Shown: piece after piece, positions 36,062 to 44,747 of the stretch
How the letters are laid out: every line of letters begins with the position of its first letter
Position numbering within the stretch: position 1 is the stretch's first letter
Source of the DNA: Nitrososphaerota archaeon
Lineage (GTDB): Archaea > Thermoproteota > Nitrososphaeria > Nitrososphaerales > Nitrosopumilaceae
Assembly (NCBI GenBank): GCA_021323705.1
Contig: JAJPKL010000038.1
Location: 1 to 64,000, forward strand
Length of the DNA stretch: 64,000 nt
Direction of reading: 5' to 3'
Position numbers and translations under genes: made by a program
The notes under the pieces: model-generated
The model's input: only the letters and a program-made list of their open reading frames with translations
The model's database searches: none
What the model was told of the DNA's origin: nothing

Positions 36062-37483
36062 ATGTTTGATAAACTACGAAATGCGTTTTCTTCAGCAGTA
36101 AAGAGCTTTGGAGAAAAAGAACTAAAGGAAAAGGATATTGACGAAGTTCTGTTTGAACTTGAGATAGCGCTGCTAGAATCCGATGTTGCAACTGAAGTAA
36201 TCGATATGATAAAATCTGATTTGAAAAAACAACTAATTGGAACAACCGTTCAAAAAGACAAGATAAATGAATTTGTCAAGCACAGCCTCAGGCAAAGTAT
36301 CTCAAACATGTTTGATGCTACCCCAAAAATTGATGTTTTGTCTAACATAAAAAATAAGAAGGAAAGGGGAGAGCCGTACATCATCTCATTTATGGGCATA
36401 AATGGAACAGGAAAAACTACAACCATTGCAAAGTTTGCTAATCTTTTGCGCGAAAACAAGCTCTCAGCAGTAATTGCAGCAGCAGATACCTACAGAGCAG
36501 GGGCAATCGAACAGATAAGTGAGCATGGAAAGAGGTTAAACGTCAAAGTCATTGCACAGAACTATGGGTCGGATCCGGCTGCTGTATCACGTGATGCTGT
36601 ATTGTATGCAAAATCCCACAAGGTAGATTGTGTATTGATAGATACTGCAGGAAGAATGCAGACAAGTAAGAACCTCATGGATCAGATATCAAAAATCAAC
36701 AAGGTTGTAAATCCAGATCTGAAATTATTTGTGGGTGATTCTTTGGCAGGAAATGATACGGTCAGCCAAGCAAGGGAATTTCACAATTATACTAAATTTG
36801 ATGGCGCAATTCTTACCAAAAGCGATGCAGATGCACGCGGAGGCGCTGCAATATCCATTGTAAAAATTACATCAACTCCCATCCTATATCTGGGAGTGGG
36901 CCAAGAATACAAGGACCTGAAGCCATTTGACAAAGACTCGTTTTTGGAATCGTTGTTTGGAGCACAGGAACCCCTGCCTGAGATACAAACGCAACAAAAC
37001 GAAAAACCTCCAAAACAAACCGAAGTAATCGATGTTAAAGAAAAAGTAAGCATGACAAAAGAACCTGCAGTTGAAATTAAAGTAGAACCAAAACCTGAAC
37101 CAAAGATAGAACCAAAACCTGAACCAAAGATAGAACCAAAACCTGAACCAAAGATAGAACCAAAAATCAAACAAGAGGTAAAACAAGAAGTAAAAGCTAA
37201 ACCCGTAGAAGAAATTCAGGGCGATGATCCGTTTGCCGGAATTACAACTAAGGACATTGAAAAATACTCAGATCTTTATGATGTACCACCTCCAGAAAGT
37301 GACGAAGAGGCAAGAAAACTAGCATCTAAGATAAAACAATGGATTGCTAACGGCAGGCCAAAACCAACAGAAGAAAAAGATGTTATTGAAGAGGAAACTG
37401 ACGAGGAAACTGAGGAGAAAGAAATGTCTGAAGACGAAAAGCCAAAAAAGAAACACTCAATGTTTGGATGGTTAAAGAAATGA
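36062..37483 (+). CDS. ftsY: Signal recognition particle receptor FtsY with a long C-terminal tail
   Basis: Residues 1-300 form a complete NG GTPase: four-helix N domain, P-loop GINGTGKTTT near 113, DTYRAGAIEQ, DTAGRMQT near 197, and TKSDADARGGAA. About 170 extra residues follow: a linker with an EPKPEPKI repeat, a conserved-looking block (DDPFAGITTKDIEKYSDLYDVPPPESDEEARKLASKI...), an acidic stretch and a basic end. Bacterial FtsY carries its acidic region at the N-terminus, so this layout is reversed. The stop overlaps the argF start (ATGA). Confidence 0.93.
   Translation: MFDKLRNAFSSAVKSFGEKELKEKDIDEVLFELEIALLESDVATEVIDMIKSDLKKQLIGTTVQKDKINEFVKHSLRQSISNMFDATPKIDVLSNIKNKKERGEPYIISFMGINGTGKTTTIAKFANLLRENKLSAVIAAADTYRAGAIEQISEHGKRLNVKVIAQNYGSDPAAVSRDAVLYAKSHKVDCVLIDTAGRMQTSKNLMDQISKINKVVNPDLKLFVGDSLAGNDTVSQAREFHNYTKFDGAILTKSDADARGGAAISIVKITSTPILYLGVGQEYKDLKPFDKDSFLESLFGAQEPLPEIQTQQNEKPPKQTEVIDVKEKVSMTKEPAVEIKVEPKPEPKIEPKPEPKIEPKPEPKIEPKIKQEVKQEVKAKPVEEIQGDDPFAGITTKDIEKYSDLYDVPPPESDEEARKLASKIKQWIANGRPKPTEEKDVIEEETDEETEEKEMSEDEKPKKKHSMFGWLKK
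37085..37156 (+). repeat. Three 24-bp tandem repeats inside ftsY
   Basis: Three identical copies of a 24-base unit (gaaccaaaacctgaacca + aagata) lie at 37085-37108, 37109-37132 and 37133-37156, followed by a partial fourth. Each codes for EPKPEPKI. Perfect DNA identity shows recent expansion, probably by slippage, so copy number may vary among strains. Confidence 0.95.
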
Positions 37484-38397
37484 AGCTAAAAACAAAGGAC
37501 CTCCTAACACTAAACGAACTTGAGAAAACTGAACTCTCTAGAATAATAGATGACGCAATAAAGATGAAAAAAGATCTAAAGAAAGGAATCTCAAAACCTC
37601 TTCTCAAAAACAAAACGCTTGCAATGATATTTCAAAAGCCATCAACTAGGACACGGGTAAGCTTTGAAGCCGGAATGTTTCATCTTGGAGGGCATGCCTT
37701 GAACCTTTCTGCAGACGAGTTACAGCTAAAAAGGGGAGAAACCATAGAAGACACGGCAAAGACACTTTCACGATATGTAGACTTGATAATGGCAAGGGTT
37801 TATTCCCATGAAGAAGTAGAACTACTTGCAAAAAATTCACCCATTCCTGTAATCAACGGACTTTCTGATTCTTTTCACCCCTGCCAGATATTGGCAGATC
37901 TTATGACAGTCAAAGAACAGAAGAAAAAGCTGGCAGGACTTAAACTAGCATGGATTGGCGATGGCAACAACGTCTGTAATTCGATGGTATACGGATGTGC
38001 AAAAACCGGCATAAACATTAGCATAGCAACCCCAAAAGGGTACGAACCAAACCACGATGTGATAAAAGAATCTAGCAAGCTAACCGATGTGAAATTATCA
38101 AACAGTCCAGAAACTGCCGTAAAGGATGCAGATGTTGTAGTTACAGACACTTTTGTTTCTATACATCACCAAACAACCGATAGAACAAATGATTTCCTTC
38201 CACATTTCCAGGTCAACTCATCTCTTATGAAAAAAGCCGACCACTCGGCAATTTTCATGCACTGTCTTCCTGCTAAAAGAGGACAAGAGGTTACAAGTGA
38301 AGTCATTGACGGTCCGCAGTCAGTAGTCTGGGATGAAGCTGAAAACAGACTCCATGCTCAAAAGGCTCTTATGGTGGCATTGCTGCGACGAGTCTAA
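37480..38397 (+). CDS. argF: Ornithine carbamoyltransferase
   Basis: A 305-residue transcarbamoylase of arginine synthesis. The carbamoyl-phosphate loop STRTRVSFE, the HPCQILADL segment and the ornithine-binding HCLPAKRG are all present, which separates it from aspartate transcarbamoylase. I choose the ATG at 37480, which overlaps the ftsY TGA; an ATG at 37468 adds only four residues. Placement between ftsY and the ribosomal cluster is not functional in an obvious way. Confidence 0.95.
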   Translation: MKLKTKDLLTLNELEKTELSRIIDDAIKMKKDLKKGISKPLLKNKTLAMIFQKPSTRTRVSFEAGMFHLGGHALNLSADELQLKRGETIEDTAKTLSRYVDLIMARVYSHEEVELLAKNSPIPVINGLSDSFHPCQILADLMTVKEQKKKLAGLKLAWIGDGNNVCNSMVYGCAKTGINISIATPKGYEPNHDVIKESSKLTDVKLSNSPETAVKDADVVVTDTFVSIHHQTTDRTNDFLPHFQVNSSLMKKADHSAIFMHCLPAKRGQEVTSEVIDGPQSVVWDEAENRLHAQKALMVALLRRV

Positions 38398-38443
38398 CGT
38401 TTATAAGAGCTTCACCAAAATTTTTTGTAAACAGGTAGTATAG

Positions 38444-38932
38444 ATGGCATATTCGCAAATATTACGCAGGTCTCGAGAAGAAAAAACCAACTATGGTAGA
38501 AGAAGAAATCTTCTCATGGGTAGGCGAGACTTTATCACAGTTCAAATATCAAACGAGAACACACTTGTACAGATCCATAAACCAGAACTAGCTGGAGACA
38601 AAGTACTGTCATCTGCTCATTCCAGATCTCTTTTGAAAAAAGGATGGAAAGGTTCTAGAAAAAGCATTCCTGCTGCTTATCTTACGGGCTATCTTGCAGG
38701 TAAAAAAGCGCTGGCTCAAGGTGTTGACAGTGCAGTTCTTTATGTTGGTACCAGAAGATATACGCAAAGAATCGCAGCGGCATTGAAAGGAATAATAGAT
38801 GCCGGACTAGAGGTACCTGCAGATGAGGAAACTTTTCCTTCTGAAGATAGGATCACTGGAAAACATCTCAAAGTCGCAAATGAGATCGAGAAAGTAAAAT
38901 CCGCAATAGATGGCGAGGTAAAAAGCAAATGA
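38444..38932 (+). CDS. rpl18: 50S ribosomal protein L18 (uL18)
   Basis: A 162-residue uL18, which binds 5S rRNA. Archaeal features are YSQILRRSREEKTNYGRRRNLL at the N-terminus and AAYLTGYLAGKKAL in the middle. It starts the visible end of the spc operon: L18-S5-L30-L15-SecY. It overlaps rps5 by 4 bases. A TATA-like segment lies in the 46 bases after argF, so a promoter here is likely. Confidence 0.95.
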   Translation: MAYSQILRRSREEKTNYGRRRNLLMGRRDFITVQISNENTLVQIHKPELAGDKVLSSAHSRSLLKKGWKGSRKSIPAAYLTGYLAGKKALAQGVDSAVLYVGTRRYTQRIAAALKGIIDAGLEVPADEETFPSEDRITGKHLKVANEIEKVKSAIDGEVKSK

Positions 38933-39558
38933 GCAGATCAGAAACAAGACAAAAATCAAGAGAGCAGGAGGAGGCATGGGTTCCAAGAACCACACTGGGA
39001 AAGCTAGTTGCAACTGAAAAAATTACTTCTATGAAAGAAATCTATGAGAATGGTTATAGGATTCAAGAAGCAGGAATTATCAAAAAATTATTGCCCGGCA
39101 TCAAGACTGAAGTTATTGACGTAGGAATTGTACAAAAACAGACTACAAACGGTGAATACACTAGATTCAAAGCTCTAGTGGCAGCAGGCGATGAAAACGG
39201 ATGGCTTGGCATCGGGCAAGGAAAATCAAAACAAATGAGAATTGCAATAGAAAAAGCTACCAATCAAGCATATCTTAACGTCAGTCCAGTAAAACTCGGC
39301 TGTGGAAGCTGGGAGTGCAAGTGTGATCAACATCACTCTGTACCATTCAAAGTTAGAGGAAGGGGAGGAAGCGTAACTGTCGAGATTATTCCAGGTCCAA
39401 GAGGCCTAGGACTTGTGGCAGGTGGAAACATCAGAAACTTGTTGAAACTGGCAGGTCTAAAAGACGCTTGGACCAAGAGCACCGGTTCTACAAATACAAT
39501 GACATCTACATCAAGGGCAGTCTTGAATTGCTTGAGACAAACATTTAGTCAAGGTTGA
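38929..39558 (+). CDS. rps5: 30S ribosomal protein S5 (uS5)
   Basis: A 209-residue uS5. Features include WVPRTTLGKLVATEKITSM, the double-stranded-RNA-binding fold with GLGIGQGKSKQMRIAIEKA-like sequence near residue 90, and RGRGGSVTVEIIPGPRGLGLVAGG. The segment GSWECKCDQHHSVPF carries Cys/His typical of archaeal S5. Overlaps both neighbours by a few bases. Confidence 0.95.
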   Translation: MSRSETRQKSREQEEAWVPRTTLGKLVATEKITSMKEIYENGYRIQEAGIIKKLLPGIKTEVIDVGIVQKQTTNGEYTRFKALVAAGDENGWLGIGQGKSKQMRIAIEKATNQAYLNVSPVKLGCGSWECKCDQHHSVPFKVRGRGGSVTVEIIPGPRGLGLVAGGNIRNLLKLAGLKDAWTKSTGSTNTMTSTSRAVLNCLRQTFSQG

Positions 39559-39563
39559 GTGTA

Positions 39564-40031
39564 ATGGGCAAAGCTTTCTTGGTAGTTAGAATGAAAGGAA
39601 CAATCAATGTTCCACACTGGGCAAACACAACACTAGATCTGCTTCATTTAGACAAGAGATTTAGAGCAACCATAGTTCCAGAACGCGACAACACAAAGGG
39701 AATGCTAGACAAGATTAAGCACTATGTTTCATGGCAAGAAATTGACGTTCCAACTGCAAAGGAACTTTTGGAGAAGAAGGCAAGAAAAGAGGGTTATAGG
39801 AAAATTACCTCTGAAGACATTACAAAGCTTGGATTTAAAACAACTGACGACTTGGCAAAATCTATAGCAGAAGGGGCAGTTGCATTGTCAAAATTAAAAC
39901 CGCTCAAACCATGGTTTGCCCTGTCTCCTCCAAGACACGGCTTTAAGCGAAGCACCAAGAAGATGTACGGTGAGGGAGGAATACTGGGAAACCACAAAGA
40001 ACTGCTTGCACAAGTGAGGTTAATGATGTAA
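39564..40031 (+). CDS. rpl30: 50S ribosomal protein L30 (uL30)
   Basis: A 155-residue archaeal-length uL30. The N-terminus GKAFLVVRMKGTINVP, LDLLHLDKRFRATIVPERDNTKGML and the C-terminal LSPPRHGFKRSTKKMYGEGGILGNH are family hallmarks. ATG 39564 is preferred to TTG 39555, which overlaps the rps5 stop but adds three non-family residues. The next gene starts 1 base after its stop. Confidence 0.95.
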   Translation: MGKAFLVVRMKGTINVPHWANTTLDLLHLDKRFRATIVPERDNTKGMLDKIKHYVSWQEIDVPTAKELLEKKARKEGYRKITSEDITKLGFKTTDDLAKSIAEGAVALSKLKPLKPWFALSPPRHGFKRSTKKMYGEGGILGNHKELLAQVRLMM

Positions 40032-40032
40032 G

Positions 40033-40455
40033 ATGGCCACAAGACTGCGAAAGACAAGAAAATACAGGGGAGGAAGAAACCATGGCTGGGGACAAATAGG
40101 ACAACACCGAGCAAGTGGCCACAAGGGCGGACTTGGAAAGTCTGGCATGCATAAACATCATTTTATCAGAATGCTTCTAACAGATCCAAAACATTTTGGT
40201 CATGATTCTACTCACCCGCCACATCCAAACCTAGTAAGAAAATGGGCAAGTGTGCGAGATCTAGATGACATCTATGCAAAACATGGAAAGCAAGAAGGCG
40301 GAAAAAAGGTTATAGATCTCTCAGAACTTGGCTATGACAAGTTGTTAGGAGGAGGACAAACAAAGAATGCTTACGTTGTAAAAGTAGAGCGATTTTCTGC
40401 TGCTGCAGAAGAAAAACTTAAAAAATCTGGTGGCGAGGTGCTCGCAGCAGCATGA
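40033..40455 (+). CDS. rpl15: 50S ribosomal protein L15 (uL15)
   Basis: A 140-residue uL15 with the glycine/histidine-rich N-terminus TRLRKTRKYRGGRNHGWGQIGQHR and the later GYDKLLGGGQTKNAYVVKVERFS. It overlaps secY by 4 bases (ATGA), the conserved rpl15-secY junction. Confidence 0.95.
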   Translation: MATRLRKTRKYRGGRNHGWGQIGQHRASGHKGGLGKSGMHKHHFIRMLLTDPKHFGHDSTHPPHPNLVRKWASVRDLDDIYAKHGKQEGGKKVIDLSELGYDKLLGGGQTKNAYVVKVERFSAAAEEKLKKSGGEVLAAA

Positions 40456-41885
40456 GTGAAGAAGGAACATCTACCGGTTTTCTCAGAACAATAATTTCAA
40501 AGGCAGAAACTTACATTCCACAGGTGCCCAAGCCCAAGAAAAAGATTCCACTGCATATCCGACTGATATGGTGTGGAGTGGCCCTTTTCATATACATGAT
40601 TATGGGGCAGACACCCCTTTATGGCGCATCAACTCCTGCCTTTGACTTTCTTGCATTTGCAAGAGTAATCTTTGCCTCCCAACAAGGTACGCTAGTAGAA
40701 CTTGGTATAGGGCCTATAGTAACGGCTGGACTTTTGATGCAGCTCTTGAAGGGTTCTGAAATATTTCATTTGGATTTCAAAAAGCCAGAGGATAGAGAAC
40801 TCTATCAAACGGCTACAAAGATTGTAACATACATTGTAATCATTGCAGAATCTTCGTTATATGGAATGGCTGTGTATGGACCAAGGCTTCCAAATCACGA
40901 AGCAGCCCTTATCCTAATTGGCCAACTAATTGGCGCGTCAGTGATTATCATGTTACTTGATGAACTGGTTCAGAAAGGATGGGGAATAGGAAGCGGAATC
41001 AGTTTGTTCATTGCTGCAGGTGTTGCCCAGCAGGTTGTTTGGGCATTGATAAGTCCAATTCCTGCAGGAGATGGCGGACCGGTTGGAGTTATTGCAAATA
41101 TTATCTATGCATTTTTGCATAATGACTTTAGTAACCTGATGTTTAGGGCAAACCAGATACCCAGCGTCTTTGGCCTACTCATTACGGCAGGTGTACTGTT
41201 AATCTTGGTATACACTCAGGGAATCAAGGTAGAGATTCCTATCGTATCAACAAAATACCGAGGATTTTCTGCAGTGTATCCAATCAAGCTGATGTACGTT
41301 TCAAACATCCCTGTAATCTTGGCATCTGCACTAACTGCCAATGCTGTGTTTGTCGGCCAAATACTGTGGGCAAACTTTAACCCACGGAATGCAAATCCTC
41401 TTATGAATTTCCTAGGTATGTTTGACCCGACCTCACCATCCACCCCGACTGGTGGTCTGCTTTATTATGTTACAGCGCCGCGTGGCCTTGATATTGTTGC
41501 ACTAGATCCTTTCCGTGCCGTTGCCTACATCTTATTCATGGTAGGAATAGTGGTTCTATTTGGAAGACTCTGGATTGAGCTTGGAGGACTGTCTGCCAAA
41601 AGTGCTGCAAAGAACCTTCTTGATGCGGAGGTGCAGATACCAGGTTTTAGGCGTTCTAACCAGCCTGTAGAAAACCTACTGCAGAAATACATTCCATCTG
41701 TTACAATAATTGGTTCTATTATTCTTGGACTATTAGCTGGGTGTTCAGACGTTTTGGGAACCTTTGGCTCAGGGACAGGAATGTTGCTCACAGTTGACAT
41801 CTTGATTAACTACTACAACCTCCTTGTAAGAGAAAGAGTAGAAGAAGTAATGCCTGCCTTGGGTGCTCTACTTGGCAGAAAGTAA
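40452..41885 (+). CDS. secY: Protein translocase subunit SecY (Sec61 alpha)
   Basis: A 477-residue channel protein with ten hydrophobic helices. Archaeal features are GQTPLYGASTP in the plug region, LLDELVQKGWGIGSGISLFIAAG in helix 4/loop region, and the cytosolic loop VEIPIVSTKYRGFSAVYPIKLMYVSNIPVI. It forms the membrane pore with SecE at 27896. It ends inside the first codons of adkA. Confidence 0.96.
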   Translation: MSEEGTSTGFLRTIISKAETYIPQVPKPKKKIPLHIRLIWCGVALFIYMIMGQTPLYGASTPAFDFLAFARVIFASQQGTLVELGIGPIVTAGLLMQLLKGSEIFHLDFKKPEDRELYQTATKIVTYIVIIAESSLYGMAVYGPRLPNHEAALILIGQLIGASVIIMLLDELVQKGWGIGSGISLFIAAGVAQQVVWALISPIPAGDGGPVGVIANIIYAFLHNDFSNLMFRANQIPSVFGLLITAGVLLILVYTQGIKVEIPIVSTKYRGFSAVYPIKLMYVSNIPVILASALTANAVFVGQILWANFNPRNANPLMNFLGMFDPTSPSTPTGGLLYYVTAPRGLDIVALDPFRAVAYILFMVGIVVLFGRLWIELGGLSAKSAAKNLLDAEVQIPGFRRSNQPVENLLQKYIPSVTIIGSIILGLLAGCSDVLGTFGSGTGMLLTVDILINYYNLLVRERVEEVMPALGALLGRK

Positions 41886-42477
41886 GCGAGTAATAATTGT
41901 CGGAATTCCAGGGGTTGGAAAAACCACTGTAGTCTCTAAGGTTGTTGAGATCTTAAAAGCAAAAAACATCAGTGTCAGCGTATCTATATTTGGCACTGTC
42001 ATGTTTGATGAAGCAAAAAAGACCAAAGGAATCCAAAACAGAGATGATTTACGCAAATTGACGGTAAAAGAACAAAAGGACCTTCAGTCAATGGCAGCAA
42101 GAAAAATTGCTTCAATAACAGACGAAGCCGTAATCGTAGACACACATGCCTTCATTTCTACAAAAGAGGGATTCTATCCGGGCTTGCCGCATAATGTCTT
42201 GGAAATTCTCATGCCTGATAGCTTTATCATGATAACTGCTAGACCTGAAGAGATTTACAATCGAAGAATGAAAGACACTACAAGAAACAGAGACATTGTA
42301 TCAATTGATGCAATCAAGAAGGAACTTGATGTCACAAGCGCTATGCTGTCTACTTGTTCCATACTGTGTGGTTCTCCAATAAAGATGGTTCTCAATACAG
42401 AAGGAAAGATTGAGGAAGCAGCAAAAGGAATTGTAAGTGCAATGGGGTTTAACAATGGAACCAATCATAGTTTCTGA
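41872..42477 (+). CDS. adkA: Adenylate kinase, archaeal type
   Basis: About 201 residues with P-loop GIPGVGKTTV and the archaeal AdkA segment IVDTHAFISTKEGFYPGLPHNVLEILMPDSFIMI. It converts AMP plus ATP to two ADP. No ATG fits: candidates are GTG 41863 and TTG 41872, both overlapping the secY end, and I prefer the latter as it leaves only three residues before the first strand. Position after secY is conserved. The last ten codons overlap a small ORF at 42455. Confidence 0.93.
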   Translation: MAESKRVIIVGIPGVGKTTVVSKVVEILKAKNISVSVSIFGTVMFDEAKKTKGIQNRDDLRKLTVKEQKDLQSMAARKIASITDEAVIVDTHAFISTKEGFYPGLPHNVLEILMPDSFIMITARPEEIYNRRMKDTTRNRDIVSIDAIKKELDVTSAMLSTCSILCGSPIKMVLNTEGKIEEAAKGIVSAMGFNNGTNHSF

Positions 42478-42541
42478 CCTCTTGTCTGTCTCTAATGGTA
42501 CAATTGCAAGACTTTCAAAGACTATAATGGAAGCAAGCTAA
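42455..42541 (+). CDS. Possible 28-aa micro-ORF between adkA and cmk
   Basis: ATG at 42455 opens a 28-codon frame (MEPIIVSDLLSVSNGTIARL...) that overlaps the end of adkA by 23 bases and stops 1 base before the cmk start. It exactly fills the only gap in an otherwise seamless operon. In many archaea a DUF106 membrane-protein gene sits at this place; this ORF has no hydrophobic segment, so it is not a short DUF106. Coding status is uncertain. Confidence 0.3.
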   Translation: MEPIIVSDLLSVSNGTIARLSKTIMEAS

Positions 42542-42542
42542 A

Positions 42543-43127
42543 TTGCTTAGATCAGTAATAATATCAGGTCCTCCAGCCATAGGAAAGACTACCATTGCAA
42601 AGGGGCTTGCAAAGGAATTTGGCTTGAAATATCTCAGCGGAGGAGATGTGCTCAAAGAGCTGGCAAAAGAGGAGGGGTTTAGTACTGAGAGGGATGATTT
42701 TTGGGATACTGAGGCAGGAATGAAGTTTCTAAACATGAGAAAAGGAAACCCGGAATTTGATAAAATAGTAGACGAGAAACTAAAGAAAATATTTGTAACT
42801 GAGAATGTGGTGATAACTAGCTATACACTTCCCTGGTTGGTTGACGACGGAATAAAGATATGGCTTGCAGGCTCTCAAGAAAACAGTGCAAAGAGAATGA
42901 CAACAAGGGACAACATCTCGATTGATGACGCATCGGAGATTGTGAAAAAAAGATATGAAGAAAACAAAATGATATACAAAAAATTGTATGGGTTCAATTT
43001 TGGGGACGACTTGACGGTATTTAATGAAATAATAAATACAGACGGGCTGGGTCCAGAACAAGTTCTTGAACGTGCAAAGGAGGTAGTGAAAAATCGATAT
43101 GGTGCTCAAACAACTAGAAAATCTTAG
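42543..43127 (+). CDS. cmk: Cytidylate kinase, archaeal type
   Basis: A 194-residue small kinase phosphorylating CMP/dCMP. The P-loop GPPAIGKTTIAKGLAKEFGLKYLSGGD is followed by RDDFWDTEAGMKF and ITSYTLPWLVDDG. Its size and sequence match archaeal Cmk, which is shorter than the bacterial enzyme. Start TTG at 42543 (LRSVIISG). The C-terminal codons overlap cbf5 by 29 bases. Confidence 0.92.
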   Translation: MLRSVIISGPPAIGKTTIAKGLAKEFGLKYLSGGDVLKELAKEEGFSTERDDFWDTEAGMKFLNMRKGNPEFDKIVDEKLKKIFVTENVVITSYTLPWLVDDGIKIWLAGSQENSAKRMTTRDNISIDDASEIVKKRYEENKMIYKKLYGFNFGDDLTVFNEIINTDGLGPEQVLERAKEVVKNRYGAQTTRKS

Positions 43128-44097
43128 GGTCATAGACCAAGACATAACAAACGATTTGCATGGTACTTACTATGACAAAAGATCAATTGAACAGCTGCTC
43201 AACTACGGATTCATACTGCTGGATAAGCCAAACGGGCCCACAAGCCATGAAACCGTTGCGTGGGTAAAGAAGATACTAAATGTTCCAAAGGCAGGGCATA
43301 GCGGTACCCTGGACCCACAAGTCTCAGGAGTGCTGCCAATTGGTTTTGGAGAGGCGACCAAGGCGTTGATAATTCTCTTGCTTGGACCAAAGGAATACCA
43401 CTCACTGGGAAGACTGCACTCGCTGCCTTCTAAAGAAAAACTAGATGAAATCATAAAATTATTGACAGGAAAGATTTACCAAAAACCTCCACAAAGATCG
43501 TCGGTATCGCGGCAAACTAGGGTAAGGACCATATATGAAATTGAAATCATAGAACAAAAAGAACGTCTATTACTTGCACGCATTTTATGTGAGTCGGGTA
43601 CCTACATAAGAAAAATTTTCTATGACATGGGAGAGCTTTTGGGACCAGGTGCTACCATGATAGAACTGCGGAGAACACGTGTGGGACAATTCAACGAAGA
43701 TTCTAACCTAGTGAAGATGCATGATTTAGTGGATGCATATGCGCTATGGAAAGAAAAAAATGATGAATCAAAACTGAGAAAAATACTGATGCCAATTGAA
43801 TACTGCCTCAGTGAGATAAAATCAGTTGTCATAAGGGATTCTGCAGTGGATGCACTCTGTCATGGTGCACAGCTTGCAATACCTGGAATACTTGAGATCT
43901 CATACGGTATCAAAAAAGGAGACACGGTGGGTATCTATACTCAAAAAGGCGAAGTTGTGGCCCTTGCCCAAGCCATAATGTCAGAAGATGAGATAATTGA
44001 AAACACCAAAGGATTTGCGTTTCAGATTAAAAGAATCATTATGGCTCCTAACACCTATCCGAAGAGCTGGCGCTCAAAGGCTATTGTTAACAATTAA
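43099..44097 (+). CDS. cbf5: rRNA/tRNA pseudouridine synthase Cbf5 (TruB family, dyskerin homologue)
   Basis: A 332-residue protein with catalytic Asp72 in AGHSGTLDPQVSG, the KPPQRSSVSRQ motif and a C-terminal PUA domain (SAVDALCHGAQLAIPGI...GDTVGIYTQKGEVVALAQA). In archaea Cbf5 works in H/ACA RNPs with Nop10, Gar1 and L7Ae, and also makes tRNA pseudouridine 55. Start ATG 43099 lies within cmk. It ends the operon. Confidence 0.95.
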   Translation: MVLKQLENLRVIDQDITNDLHGTYYDKRSIEQLLNYGFILLDKPNGPTSHETVAWVKKILNVPKAGHSGTLDPQVSGVLPIGFGEATKALIILLLGPKEYHSLGRLHSLPSKEKLDEIIKLLTGKIYQKPPQRSSVSRQTRVRTIYEIEIIEQKERLLLARILCESGTYIRKIFYDMGELLGPGATMIELRRTRVGQFNEDSNLVKMHDLVDAYALWKEKNDESKLRKILMPIEYCLSEIKSVVIRDSAVDALCHGAQLAIPGILEISYGIKKGDTVGIYTQKGEVVALAQAIMSEDEIIENTKGFAFQIKRIIMAPNTYPKSWRSKAIVNN

Positions 44098-44124
44098 AAA
44101 GGAATCAAATTTACATTTTGAAAG

Positions 44125-44574
44125 TTGATCCCAAAAGGGGCTACCATTTGTTTTGTTATAGGGACAATAGGTGCAGGAATACTTGGCGCCTATTTGTTCC
44201 AAATATCAAGCCAGACGCCAACGTTAGTATATCAAGACGGACCGTCGCTTTCTGTAATACCTGATAAAATCAACTATCGCATGGGCGAACCAGTCCACAT
44301 CAGGATAATCAACTCTGGAACCGTCCCTCTGACATTTTCTGATTCTTCATTTGGGTTAAAGATTCGAGGCTTGGATGGCACCATAATATACTCTCCTGTT
44401 GCTTCCCAAGTGGTATCGACGTTGTCACCACACGAAGAAAAGTTGTTTGTTTGGAATCAAACAAAAACTGATGGAGGTAAAATCTTTGAGGGAAGGTACA
44501 AAATCGAATCCAATACGTCACCTAACGCAGGCAATGTAATAAAAAAATCAATTACGATAAACATCTTCCAGTAA
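44125..44574 (+). CDS. Exported protein with N-terminal membrane anchor and an Ig-like beta domain
   Basis: A 149-residue protein starting with TTG at 44125. The N-terminal helix (ATICFVIGTIGAGILGAYLF) anchors or exports it. The rest is beta-rich: PDKINYRMGEPVHIRIINSGTVPLTFS followed by GLKIRGLDGTIIYSP and EEKLFVWNQTKTDGGKIFEGRYKI, resembling BsuPI-like/Ig-like extracellular domains. No catalytic residues. Function unknown. It follows cbf5 by 27 bases and precedes the tRNA-Ser promoter. Confidence 0.72.
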   Translation: MIPKGATICFVIGTIGAGILGAYLFQISSQTPTLVYQDGPSLSVIPDKINYRMGEPVHIRIINSGTVPLTFSDSSFGLKIRGLDGTIIYSPVASQVVSTLSPHEEKLFVWNQTKTDGGKIFEGRYKIESNTSPNAGNVIKKSITINIFQ

Positions 44575-44604
44575 CTTTTGAAATCATGTGGAAAATCAAT
44601 TAAC

Positions 44605-44615
44605 GTAATATATGG
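44605..44615 (+). promoter_or_regulatory. Putative TATA box of tRNA-Ser
   Basis: GTAATATATGG lies 36-46 bases before the tRNA 5' end, a fitting distance for an archaeal TATA box with a short 5' leader removed by RNase P. Confidence 0.45.
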
Positions 44616-44650
44616 TCATTTTTACAACGAGATTGACATGGCGAAATGAT

Positions 44651-44747
44651 GCCGGGGTCGCCTAGCCTGGTAGGGCGCGCGCCTGGAAATGCAAACCATA
44701 AAGCGCGTACTCGCAAGGGTTCGAGAGTTCGAATCTCTCTCCCGGCG
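44651..44747 (+). tRNA. tRNA-Ser(GGA) with a 13-base anticodon-loop intron
   Basis: Acceptor GCCGGGG pairs with TCCCGGC (one G-T), discriminator G. The D arm is GCCT...GGGC, the anticodon stem CGCGC/GCGCG. The 20 bases between stems contain CTGGAA, a 13-base insert (ATGCAAACCATAA) and A, giving loop CUGGAAA and anticodon GGA after canonical splicing at 37/38. The long variable arm ACTC-GCAA-GGGT marks a class II tRNA, confirming Ser. T arm GAGAG-TTCGAAT-CTCTC. No CCA encoded. Confidence 0.93.

Noticed and set aside
37085-37156. Short tandem repeats considered as a CRISPR-like array
   Set aside because: The three copies are contiguous without spacers and lie in the ftsY reading frame, coding for EPKPEPKI.
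36787-37186. Long open frames antisense to ftsY (Gly/Ser/Phe repeats)
   Set aside because: They are the reverse reading of the EPKPEPKI repeat and GTPase codons; no start signal and low-complexity products.
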